Shown here piece by piece: positions 6,767 to 13,171 of a stretch of DNA of 13,171 nt. A program made the translations under genes and the position numbers. Origin of the DNA: Comamonadaceae bacterium (GTDB taxonomy: Bacteria > Pseudomonadota > Gammaproteobacteria > Burkholderiales > Burkholderiaceae_C); NCBI GenBank assembly GCA_027490555.1, contig JAIXXW010000278.1:1-13171 (forward strand), written 5' to 3'. The notes under the pieces were generated by a model. The model was not told where the DNA came from and ran no database searches. It saw nothing but the letters and a program-made list of their open reading frames with translations. The stretch's first letter is position 1, and each line of letters begins with the position of its first letter.

Positions 6767-7756
6767 ATGAAAACCCGCCTCAACCTGCCTTCGCGCCGTC
6801 AGCTCCTGGCCAGCGCCGCCTTGTCGTGGCTCGCGCTGAACCCGGCGGTGTCCTGGGCGCAAGCGGCTTGGCCCAACAAGCCCGTGCGCATTGTGGTGCC
6901 CTATGCGCCCGGGGGGGCCAATGACATCCTGGCGCGCGTGGTGGCCGAAAAATTGGCGCCCTCGCTGGGCCAGCCTGTGCTGGTCGAGAACAAACCCGGT
7001 GCCGGTGCGGCCATCGGCACCGAGTTCGTGGTCAAAGCCCCGGCCGATGGCCACACCTTGCTGATGGCGGCCAGCGGGCCGATTGTCTTCAACCCCGCCT
7101 TGGTGGCCAAACTGAGCTACAACCCCCTGACCGATTTGGTGCCGATTTCGATGGCCGGCTCTTTCCCCATGATCTTGGCCGTCAATGAGACCTCGCCGGC
7201 CAAAAGCTTCAACGAGCTGGTGGCCTTGTCCAAAGCCAACCCCGACAAATCCAATTACTCCTACCCCTCTGCGTCCTTTCAGTTGGTCATGGAGCTGGTC
7301 AAAGCCAGATCGGGTCTGAGGGCCCTCAATGTGCCGTACCAAGGCAGTGCCCCCTCCATCAACGCGGTGCTGACGCAAGAGGTGCAAATGACCCTCATCG
7401 ATTCCGGCCCAATCGCGGCCCTGGTCAAGTCGGGCAAGCTGCGTGCGCTGGCGGTGACCTCCGAGCAGCGCCTGGCCAGTTACCCCCAGGTGCCCACCCT
7501 CAAAGAGCAGGGCATTGACCTGGCGGTGAATTTCTGGAGCGGCTTGTTGGCCCCCGCCGGAACGCCGCCCGCGGTGGTCAAGCGTTTGCAAGACGAGATG
7601 GTCCGCATCATGGCCTTGCCCGATGTGGTGGAGCGGATGGCCAAACTCGACATCCGCCCGGTGGGCAGCACCAGCGCTGAATTTGCCAGAACGATCGCCA
7701 CCGAAATCCCTTTGTGGACCCAGGTGGCCAAAGACAACAACATCAAAGCCCAATGA
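6767..7756 (+). CDS. TctC/Bug-family periplasmic solute-binding protein (orphan)
   Basis: This 329-aa protein is of the tripartite tricarboxylate transporter receptor family, widely expanded in Bordetella, Comamonadaceae and relatives. The signal peptide contains S-R-R-Q-L-L followed by a hydrophobic stretch and W-A-Q-A at about residues 30-33. The twin arginine makes Tat export possible, though Sec export is equally plausible. The mature protein starts with the family pattern W-P-N-K-P-V-R-I-V-V-P-Y-A-P-G-G and later has V-E-N-K-P-G-A-G and the V-P-Y-Q-G-S block. These proteins bind carboxylate-containing ligands; TphC (terephthalate) is a known aromatic-acid binder. No TctA or TctB membrane subunit is nearby. 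Position inside the operon suggests it binds the operon's starting acid. Its stop codon overlaps the next start by 4 bp (ATGA, 7753-7756). Confidence 0.93.
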   Translation: MKTRLNLPSRRQLLASAALSWLALNPAVSWAQAAWPNKPVRIVVPYAPGGANDILARVVAEKLAPSLGQPVLVENKPGAGAAIGTEFVVKAPADGHTLLMAASGPIVFNPALVAKLSYNPLTDLVPISMAGSFPMILAVNETSPAKSFNELVALSKANPDKSNYSYPSASFQLVMELVKARSGLRALNVPYQGSAPSINAVLTQEVQMTLIDSGPIAALVKSGKLRALAVTSEQRLASYPQVPTLKEQGIDLAVNFWSGLLAPAGTPPAVVKRLQDEMVRIMALPDVVERMAKLDIRPVGSTSAEFARTIATEIPLWTQVAKDNNIKAQ

Positions 7757-8949
7757 CCAGGACCGCACGCATCGCGATTGCGGGCGCGGGTGTTGCAGGG
7801 CTGACCACCGCCCTGGCCTTGTTGCAGCAAGGCTTGCAGGTGGAGGTGTTCGAGCAAGCTTCCCAGTTGGGTGAATTGGGTGCGGGTTTGCAAATTTCGC
7901 CCAATGGGGCCCGGGTGTTGCAGGCCCTGGGTCTGGAGCCGGCGTTGAAGGCCTGTGTCAGCCAGGCCCAGGGCAAAGAAATCCGGATGTGGAACACCGG
8001 GCAACGCTGGAAGCTGTTTGACCTGGGCGAAGACTGTCTGCAACGTTTTGGTGCCCCCTACTGGATGGTGCACCGGGGCGATTTGCACAAGGTCTTGCTG
8101 GACGCCTTCCATGCCCGGTCGGACCGGCCTGTTCGCTTGAATGCCCGGGTGGTCCAAGCCCACAGCACGGACTCTGCGGTGACTTTCTCTTTGAGCGATG
8201 GCTCGCAGCACACCGCCGATGGATTGTTGGCGGCCGATGGGGTGCATTCGGTGCTGCGCGAGCAGTTGCTGGGTGAGGACAAGGCCCAGTTCACCGGCTT
8301 GCTCGCCTGGCGTGGCCTGGTCCCGGTGGAACGCCTGTCGGCGCATTTGCAAGCGCCGGTGGGCACCAACTGGGTGGGGCCGGGGGCGCACGTCATCACC
8401 TACCCGGTGCGCGGCGGGCAGCTGATGAACGTGGTGGGCATCATCGAGCGCGAGGGCTGGCGCAGCGAGTCCTGGACCGAGCGCGGCACCCATGCCGAAC
8501 TGCTGCAAGACTTTGGCCACTGGCATGCCGATGTGTGCGCCTTGATGTCGGCCATCGAGCAACCTTTCAAATGGGCCTTGCTGGGCCGCGCGCCGAAAAC
8601 CGGTTGGGCGCAAGGCCGTGTCTGTTTGCTGGGCGATGCGGCCCACCCCACTTTGCCGTTTTTGGCGCAAGGGGCCAATATGGCCATCGAGGACGCGGCG
8701 GTCATGGCCCGTTGCCTGGCCCAGGACGCGTCGATCGCCCAGGCTTTTGGGCGTTTTGAGCAACTGCGCTGGCAACGCACGGCCGACATCGTCAACCGTT
8801 CGCGTGACAATGCCCAGCGCTTTCACAACCCCCAGCTGTCCGATCCGGCCAAAGCGGTGGATTACGTCAGCAGCGAATGGGAACCCGAAAAAGTCCGCCG
8901 CCGTTACGACTGGCTGTTTGAATACGACCCCTTGAAAGTGCCGCTATGA
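7753..8949 (+). CDS. FAD-dependent monooxygenase, salicylate hydroxylase / 3-hydroxybenzoate 6-hydroxylase type
   Basis: This 398-aa single-component flavoprotein monooxygenase (group A, PHBH fold) has all three fingerprints: G-A-G-V-A-G at 11-16 (FAD ADP moiety), the A-D-G motif at 161-163 (FAD and NAD(P)H contact), and L-G-D-A-A-H-P at 293-299 (FAD ribose). Length and the G-D region (P-T-L-P-F-L-A-Q-G-A-N-M) resemble salicylate 1-hydroxylases, 3-hydroxybenzoate 6-hydroxylases and 6-hydroxynicotinate 3-monooxygenases. Such enzymes insert one oxygen atom ortho or para to a ring hydroxyl, sometimes with loss of the carboxyl group. Which substrate is used here is not decidable by eye. The ATG overlaps the upstream TctC stop (ATGA) and lacks a Shine-Dalgarno sequence, so its translation is likely coupled to that gene. 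It also overlaps the next gene by 4 bp. Confidence 0.92.
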   Translation: MTRTARIAIAGAGVAGLTTALALLQQGLQVEVFEQASQLGELGAGLQISPNGARVLQALGLEPALKACVSQAQGKEIRMWNTGQRWKLFDLGEDCLQRFGAPYWMVHRGDLHKVLLDAFHARSDRPVRLNARVVQAHSTDSAVTFSLSDGSQHTADGLLAADGVHSVLREQLLGEDKAQFTGLLAWRGLVPVERLSAHLQAPVGTNWVGPGAHVITYPVRGGQLMNVVGIIEREGWRSESWTERGTHAELLQDFGHWHADVCALMSAIEQPFKWALLGRAPKTGWAQGRVCLLGDAAHPTLPFLAQGANMAIEDAAVMARCLAQDASIAQAFGRFEQLRWQRTADIVNRSRDNAQRFHNPQLSDPAKAVDYVSSEWEPEKVRRRYDWLFEYDPLKVPL

Positions 8950-10619
8950 GCCCCAACGCCCCTGTGCTGGTGGTGGGCGCAGGCCCCGTGGGCATGACCA
9001 TGGCGCTGTGCCTGGCGCGCCGTGGCATCGCCTGCACCCTGGTCGAGATGCGACCGGCCGATGCCTTGCCCGACGTCAAGTGCAACCACATCTCGGCCCG
9101 CAGCATGGAGCTGTTTCGGGCCTTGGGCGTGGCCGCCGATTTGCGCGCAGCGGGTTTGCCCGACGACTATCCGCACGACGTTTCTTACCGCACCAGCACG
9201 GTGGGCCAGGAAATCGCGCGCATCCACATCCCAGGGCGCCGCACCCGCCTGACCGACCGCAGCGGCCCGGACGGCGATTGGCCCACGCCCGAGCCGCCCC
9301 ACCGCGTCAACCAGCGCTACATTGAACCGATCCTGGCCAGGCATGTGGCCCGCCAGGGCTTGATCACCACCTTGTACCGGCACCAGGTGCTGGGCTACGA
9401 GTCCAGCGACGCCGGGGTGCGGGTGCGCATTCAAAACCTGCAGACGCCGCACGCGCCGCCGCTGCAGCTGCAGGCGGCCTACCTGGTGGGCTGCGACGGA
9501 GGCCGTTCGGTGGTGCGCAAGGCCATGGGGGCCCAATTGGTGGGTGACGAGGTGGTGCAGCGCGTGCAAAGCACCTGCATCCGGGCGCCCGGTTTGCTGG
9601 CGCGCCTGCGCGCGCCAGCGGCCTGGGCCATGTTCACCGTCAACCCCCGGCGCAGCGGCAATGTGTACGCGATCGACGGCCAGGAGGTCTGGCTCGTGCA
9701 CAACTATTTGCGCGACCACGAGCTCGATTTCGAGGCGGTGGACCGCGATTGGGCGATCCGCACCATCTTGGGCGTGGGCGATGATTTTGAGTATGAACAG
9801 ATGAGCTGCGAGGACTGGATTGGCCGCCGCCTGGTCAGCAACAAGTTGCGCGAAGGCCGGGTGTTTCTGGCCGGTGACGCCGCCCACCTGTGGGTACCTT
9901 ACGCCGGATACGGCATGAACGCGGGCTTGGCCGATGCGGCCAACCTGGCCTGGCATCTGTCGGCGCAAATCGAAGGCTGGGCCGCCCCGCAGGCCTTGGA
10001 CGCTTACGAACGGGAGCGCCACCCGATCACCGAGCAAGTCTCACGCTTTGCCATGAACCATGCGCACGCCATGAGCCAGCGCCGCCGCGAGATTCCGCCC
10101 CAGCTGGAAGAAGACAGCGCACAGGGACAAGCCGCGCGCGAGGCCTTTGGCCACAACCTGTACGCGCTGAACGTGCAGCAGTACTGCTGTGCGGGCCTGA
10201 ACTTTGGGTATTTCTACGACCAGTCGCCCGTCATCGCCTACGACGGCGCCACAGCGCCCGACTACAGCATGGGCAGTTTCCAGGCCTCCACCGTGCCGGG
10301 CTGCCGTGCCCCCCATTTTTGGCTGGGCCAGGGGCAGTCGGTGTACGACGCTTTGGGCCCGGCCTTCACCCTGCTGTGCCTGCAGCCCGAGCAGTCTGCT
10401 GCGGTGGAAGCTTTGCAGGCCGCTGCAGAGCGCGCGGGCATGCCGCTGCGGGTGCTGGATGTCTCCGGGGTGCAGGACTTGCCGGCCGAATACCAACACC
10501 CATTGCTCATGGTGCGGGCCGATGCCCACACGGTGTGGCGAGGCCACGGCCTGAACGAGGCCACGGCCACCGCCTTGGTGGCCCGTTTGTGTGGCCGCGC
10601 CGAGATCACTCCAGCTTGA
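8946..10619 (+). CDS. FAD-dependent aromatic monooxygenase, MhpA / 2,4-dichlorophenol 6-monooxygenase-like
   Basis: This 557-aa group A flavin hydroxylase belongs to the larger subfamily that carries an extra C-terminal thioredoxin-fold-like domain (about 440-557). FAD motifs are G-A-G-P-V-G at 11-16, C-D-G-G-R-S at 183-188 and L-A-G-D-A-A-H at 308-314. The C-terminal G-x-R-x-P-H-F-W-L and Y-D-A-L-G-P-A-F-T-L-L blocks are typical of the phenol hydroxylase-dimerisation type domain. Relatives hydroxylate phenols, 3-hydroxyphenylpropionate, chlorophenols or resorcinol. It differs in size and subfamily from the hydroxylase just upstream, so the two probably act on successive intermediates rather than duplicate each other. 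The start overlaps the upstream stop (ATGA, 8946-8949). Its last 14 bp overlap the 3' end of the convergent TctC gene. Confidence 0.92.
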   Translation: MSPNAPVLVVGAGPVGMTMALCLARRGIACTLVEMRPADALPDVKCNHISARSMELFRALGVAADLRAAGLPDDYPHDVSYRTSTVGQEIARIHIPGRRTRLTDRSGPDGDWPTPEPPHRVNQRYIEPILARHVARQGLITTLYRHQVLGYESSDAGVRVRIQNLQTPHAPPLQLQAAYLVGCDGGRSVVRKAMGAQLVGDEVVQRVQSTCIRAPGLLARLRAPAAWAMFTVNPRRSGNVYAIDGQEVWLVHNYLRDHELDFEAVDRDWAIRTILGVGDDFEYEQMSCEDWIGRRLVSNKLREGRVFLAGDAAHLWVPYAGYGMNAGLADAANLAWHLSAQIEGWAAPQALDAYERERHPITEQVSRFAMNHAHAMSQRRREIPPQLEEDSAQGQAAREAFGHNLYALNVQQYCCAGLNFGYFYDQSPVIAYDGATAPDYSMGSFQASTVPGCRAPHFWLGQGQSVYDALGPAFTLLCLQPEQSAAVEALQAAAERAGMPLRVLDVSGVQDLPAEYQHPLLMVRADAHTVWRGHGLNEATATALVARLCGRAEITPA

Positions 10620-11565
10620 TGTTGGCCTTTTTGATCAGGTCGCCAAAACGCTCGAATTCCTGACGGTTCATCTGGGCAAATTGCTCGGGTGTCAGGGTGC
10701 CTGGCTCGCCGCCCAAACCTTTGAGCTTGGTCTGGATGTCGGGCATCCGCAAAATTTTGGCCAGCTCGGTCTGCAGCCGGGCCACCACGTCGGGCGGGGT
10801 GCCTGTGGTCACGAACATGCCGTACCAGGTGCTCATCTCAAAACCCCGCACACCGGCCTCGGCCAAGGTCGGGACCTGGGGCAGCTCGCTGCTGCGGGTG
10901 GCGGTGGTCAGGGCCAGCGGCTTGAACTTGCCAGCCTTGATCTGGCCCATGGCCGATGAGGTGGTGTCGAACATGATCTGCACATTGCCACCGATGATGT
11001 CCAGGTGGGCCTGGCTGCTGCCCCGGTAGGGCACGTGGATGCTTTTCACGCCCGCGGCCAGGTTGAAACCCTCGCCCGCAATGTGCTGCGTGCTGCCCAC
11101 GCCGGAAGAGGCGTATTTGAACTCGTTGGGCTTGGCTTTCATCAGCGACACCAGCTCGGCCACGTTGTTGGCGGGCACGTTGGCACCCACCACCAGCACA
11201 TTGGGCACGGTCACGATCAGGCCCACCGGGGTGAGGTCCTTGATGGGGTCATAGCCGAGTTTGATCAGGTGCGGCGCGATCGCCTGCCCGGTGTTGGTGG
11301 CCACCAGCAAGGTGTGGCCATCGGGCGCTGCCTTGGCGGTCATGTCCGCGGCAATGGTGTTGGAGGCACCGGGCTTGTTGTCGACCACAAAGGAGCCTTT
11401 GAAGACCTCGCCCATTTTCTCGGCCAGCATGCGCGCAATGATGTCGGTGCCGCCGCCGGCGTTGGCGCCGACCATGATGCGCACGGGTTTGTTGGGGTAG
11501 GTCTGTGCCAGGCCCAGCAAGGGCGTGACCAGCAGGGCGGTGAGCAGGATTTTTTTCAATCTCAT
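10606..11565 (-). CDS. TctC/Bug-family periplasmic solute-binding protein (second, orphan)
   Basis: This 319-aa protein is of the same receptor family as the product at 6767-7756. They share the Y/W-P-N-K-P-V-R-I start of the mature chain but differ clearly elsewhere, so they are paralogues and not a recent duplication. It has a short Sec signal, M-R-L-K-K then a hydrophobic run ending L-G-L-A. Family blocks include G-A-N-A-G-G-G-T-D-I-I, D-N-K-P-G-A-S and H-V-P-Y-R-G-S-S. I chose the ATG at 11565 because AAGGAGA precedes it and the signal peptide then starts cleanly; the open frame extends 26 codons further but lies inside the pdxA-like gene. It shares an ATGA overlap with that gene (stop 11562-11564), so the two form an operon. 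The likely ligand is an organic acid handled by the PdxA-like enzyme. No membrane subunits are in the window. Confidence 0.93.
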   Translation of the reverse strand: MRLKKILLTALLVTPLLGLAQTYPNKPVRIMVGANAGGGTDIIARMLAEKMGEVFKGSFVVDNKPGASNTIAADMTAKAAPDGHTLLVATNTGQAIAPHLIKLGYDPIKDLTPVGLIVTVPNVLVVGANVPANNVAELVSLMKAKPNEFKYASSGVGSTQHIAGEGFNLAAGVKSIHVPYRGSSQAHLDIIGGNVQIMFDTTSSAMGQIKAGKFKPLALTTATRSSELPQVPTLAEAGVRGFEMSTWYGMFVTTGTPPDVVARLQTELAKILRMPDIQTKLKGLGGEPGTLTPEQFAQMNRQEFERFGDLIKKANIKLE

Positions 11566-12530
11566 GACAAGGTCTCCTTTTGGGGGCTGAGGGGTTGACG
11601 GCGGGAGCTGGCCATGCGGGCGGCCAAATCGAAAGCGTTGCACATGGCCTGGGGATTGGCCACGCCCTGACCGGCGATGTCGTAGGCGGTCCCGTGGGCT
11701 GGGGTGGTGATGGGGCAGGGCAGGCCGCCGTGCACCGTCACGCCTTGCTCGAAGCCCATCAGCTTCATGGCGATCTGGCCCTGGTCGTGGTACATGGTCA
11801 CGACGCCGTCGTAGCCCCCGCTCGCGCGGATGGCGCGCACAAAAGCGGTGTCGGCCGGGAAGGGCCCGTCGGCAGCAAAACCCATGTCGGCCGCTTTTTG
11901 CACGCCTGGCGTGATGATGCGGCCCTCCTCGTCACCGTAGTTGCCGTTGTCCCCGTTGTGCGGGTTCAGGCCGCAGACCGCGATGCGGGGCGAGACCACC
12001 CCAGACGCCTGCAGGGCCTGGTAAATCATGCGGATGGCGTCGGCCACCTTGTCTGCGCTGAGCAAGGAGGAGACTTCGCTCAGCGGCACGTGCGAGGTGA
12101 CCCGCGCCGTCCACAGGTTCTTCAGCACATTGAGTTCGCCGCACACGCCGGTGTAGGCCATGTGTTCGGCAAACCAGCGCAATTCGTCTTCCTGGCTCAT
12201 GCCACCTTGGCGCAGGGCGGACTTGTTGAGCGGGGCAAAGCAAAACGCGTCGGCCTGGCCCGACATGACCAGGTCCACCCCGGTGGCCAAGCCCTCGATC
12301 ATGTAGCGACCGTTGTCTGCCCGGGCCACGCCGCGTTCAAAAGCCGGGCTGTGGGCCCCCGACCAGTCCTGCCATACCACCTCCGGCGGAACCTGAATGG
12401 CGCCTTTTTGCCCGATCAGGATGACCCGGGCTTGTGACCGCCAGGCGGGGTTTTGCAGCATTTTTTCGACCAACTCAGGGCCGATGCCTGCAGGGTCACC
12501 GGTGAAAAGGGCAAGGGTGGGCAGTGTCAT
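11562..12530 (-). CDS. pdxA2: PdxA-family 4-hydroxythreonine-4-phosphate dehydrogenase-like protein (PdxA2 type)
   Basis: This 322-aa protein has the normal PdxA length. Motifs are G-D-P-A-G-I-G-P-E at 11-19, L-N-K near 101-103, S-H-V-P-L with His147, G-L-N-P-H with His191, Y-H-D-Q-G with His248, and P-A-H-G-T-A near 277-282. The three His correspond by spacing to the divalent-metal ligands of E. coli PdxA (166, 211, 266). The family oxidises a hydroxy acid with NAD(P)+ and decarboxylates the product. PdxA makes a vitamin B6 precursor, but paralogues act in catabolism: PdxA2 in D-threonate/D-erythronate use and TphB in terephthalate degradation. The TctC partner and GntR regulator point to a catabolic role here. 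The canonical NPHAGEGG is replaced by N-P-H-N-G-D-N-G, which supports a paralogue. The ATG at 12530 is preferred from the family N-terminus; a GTG at 12554 would add eight residues. Neither start has a good Shine-Dalgarno sequence. Confidence 0.9.
   Translation of the reverse strand: MTLPTLALFTGDPAGIGPELVEKMLQNPAWRSQARVILIGQKGAIQVPPEVVWQDWSGAHSPAFERGVARADNGRYMIEGLATGVDLVMSGQADAFCFAPLNKSALRQGGMSQEDELRWFAEHMAYTGVCGELNVLKNLWTARVTSHVPLSEVSSLLSADKVADAIRMIYQALQASGVVSPRIAVCGLNPHNGDNGNYGDEEGRIITPGVQKAADMGFAADGPFPADTAFVRAIRASGGYDGVVTMYHDQGQIAMKLMGFEQGVTVHGGLPCPITTPAHGTAYDIAGQGVANPQAMCNAFDLAARMASSRRQPLSPQKETLS
11573..11579 (-). promoter_or_regulatory. ribosome binding site of the second TctC gene, inside the pdxA-like coding sequence
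   Basis: AAGGAGA on the minus strand, 7 nt before the ATG at 11565. It sits within the last codons of the upstream gene and decides the start of the binding protein. Confidence 0.75.
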
Positions 12531-12570
12531 GGTGGAATGGGGGCAGTGGGGCACAAACCGGATGCATGTA

Positions 12571-12586
12571 ATCCGTAATTACGGAT
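12571..12586. promoter_or_regulatory. candidate GntR-family operator, perfect 16-bp palindrome
   Basis: ATCCGTAATTACGGAT is a perfect inverted repeat in the 114-bp gap between the divergent pdxA-like gene and the GntR gene, inside an AT-rich island. Its core, C-C-G-T-A then T-A-C-G-G, fits the GntR/FadR-type pattern yGTM-N-KACr. Short outer arms GCAT (12564-12567) and ATGC (12588-12591) also face each other, with unequal spacing. GATAAT (12584-12589) overlaps its right arm and could be a -10 element on the plus strand. The likely binder is the regulator encoded next to it, controlling both itself and the minus-strand operon. Confidence 0.7.
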
Positions 12587-12644
12587 AATGCTAGGCAGGG
12601 CCCCCGAGCCGGTCAAGCTCTGGTTTTCCCCCATACTTCGAACC

Positions 12645-13171
12645 ATGTCTGTCCACGATCCAGCCAGCCAGATTGAGCGCGTCCCGCTCCACGAGGAAGT
12701 CACCAACCGCCTGCGCGACATGATCGTGTCCCTGCGCCTGCGGCCCGGCGAGCGCATCCAGGAGCTGGAGGTGGCACAGTGGCTGGGTGTCTCCCGCACC
12801 CCTGTGCGTGAGGCGATCAAGGTCTTGACGGCCGAGGGCCTGGTGGAGCTGTTGCCCTTGCGCGGTGCGATCGTGAAGGCTTTTTCGGCCAAGGACGCCC
12901 GCGACATGCTCGAGGTGATCGCTGTGGTGGAGTCCTATGCGGGCGAACTGGCCTGCCAGGCCAGCCAGGACAAGATTGACGCGGTGCTGGCGTTGCACCG
13001 GCAGATGAGGGTGTTGTTTGAAAACCGGCAAAGGCCCGAGTACTTTGAGCTGAACCAGCGCATCCACAGCGCCCTGATTGCCCTGGCCGACAACGAGACC
13101 CTGAGCATGACCCATGCCACCTTGAGCAAGCGCATGCGCAGTCTGCGCTACAGCGGCAATGCCACCTTGGA
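12645..13171 (+). CDS. GntR-family transcriptional regulator, FCD subfamily (3' truncated by window)
   Basis: The frame runs from ATG 12645 to the window end without a stop, giving 175 residues of a protein expected to be about 220-250 aa. A winged helix-turn-helix spans about residues 14-80, with the hallmark R-L-R-P-G-E-R-I-Q-E and V-S-R-T-P-V-R-E-A-I (49-58). The helical FCD ligand-sensing domain starts at about residue 85; N-Q-R-I-H at 137-141 is the conserved metal-site block of that domain. FCD regulators usually repress neighbouring catabolic or uptake genes and release DNA on binding an organic-acid effector. The divergent pdxA-like/tctC operon is the probable target, through the palindrome at 12571-12586. 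No Shine-Dalgarno sequence is visible upstream of the ATG. CATACT at 12632-12637 is in place for a -10 that would start the mRNA at or near the ATG, so a leaderless transcript is possible but unproven. Confidence 0.93.
   Translation, partial: MSVHDPASQIERVPLHEEVTNRLRDMIVSLRLRPGERIQELEVAQWLGVSRTPVREAIKVLTAEGLVELLPLRGAIVKAFSAKDARDMLEVIAVVESYAGELACQASQDKIDAVLALHRQMRVLFENRQRPEYFELNQRIHSALIALADNETLSMTHATLSKRMRSLRYSGNATL

Noticed and set aside
1..13171. CRISPR arrays, tRNA genes, insertion sequences, toxin-antitoxin or phage-defence genes
   Set aside because: I looked for spaced direct repeats, tRNA-like arms, transposase motifs and small paired genes and found none. The window is metabolic and regulatory in content.

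Overview
This is a GC-rich stretch of chromosome. It resembles a betaproteobacterium of the order Burkholderiales, probably family Comamonadaceae. The clues are orphan TctC-type binding proteins, a type-1 periplasmic binding protein with a C-terminal C-K-M-x-R-P tail, tightly packed catabolic operons and general codon use. The genus cannot be fixed from the sequence alone. The window starts inside tsaD and ends inside a GntR-family regulator gene, so both outer genes are partial. No tRNA, rRNA, CRISPR array, insertion sequence or phage gene was seen.

Layout: (1) 1-252, the 3' end of tsaD (housekeeping tRNA modification). (2) 394-1674, a stand-alone secreted Liv-type ABC substrate-binding protein. 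(3) 1790-3270, a complete TPP riboswitch directly followed by a sodium:solute symporter (SSS) gene, predicted to import thiamine or a thiamine precursor. (4) 3271-3535, a 265-bp control region with several palindromes. (5) 3536-10619, a five-gene plus-strand operon: aldehyde dehydrogenase, TPP-dependent decarboxylase/lyase-type enzyme, TctC binding protein, and two FAD aromatic hydroxylases of different subfamilies. Its genes are 2 bp apart, 31 bp apart, or overlap by 4 bp. (6) 10606-12530, a convergent minus-strand operon of a PdxA-family dehydrogenase and a second TctC binding protein; its 3' end overlaps the plus-strand operon by 14 bp. (7) 12531-12644, a divergent promoter region with a perfect 16-bp palindrome of GntR type. 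(8) 12645-end, a GntR/FCD regulator.

How the parts may work together (inference): the five-gene operon looks like the upper part of an aromatic-acid pathway. A TctC protein captures an organic acid. The TPP enzyme could decarboxylate a 2-oxo acid to an aldehyde, the aldehyde dehydrogenase could oxidise that to a carboxylic acid, and the two flavin monooxygenases could hydroxylate the ring in sequence. No ring-cleavage dioxygenase and no TctA/TctB membrane subunit lies in the window, so the lower pathway and the transporter core must be elsewhere. The PdxA/TctC pair, under the divergent GntR regulator, looks like a second organic-acid uptake and oxidation unit. The TPP-controlled transporter lies just upstream of an operon that needs TPP as cofactor. 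That may be chance or a functional link. The most noteworthy items are the riboswitch whose aptamer contains the ribosome binding site and closes right at the start codon, the uncharacterised TPP-enzyme/ALDH/two-hydroxylase operon, and the GntR operator.
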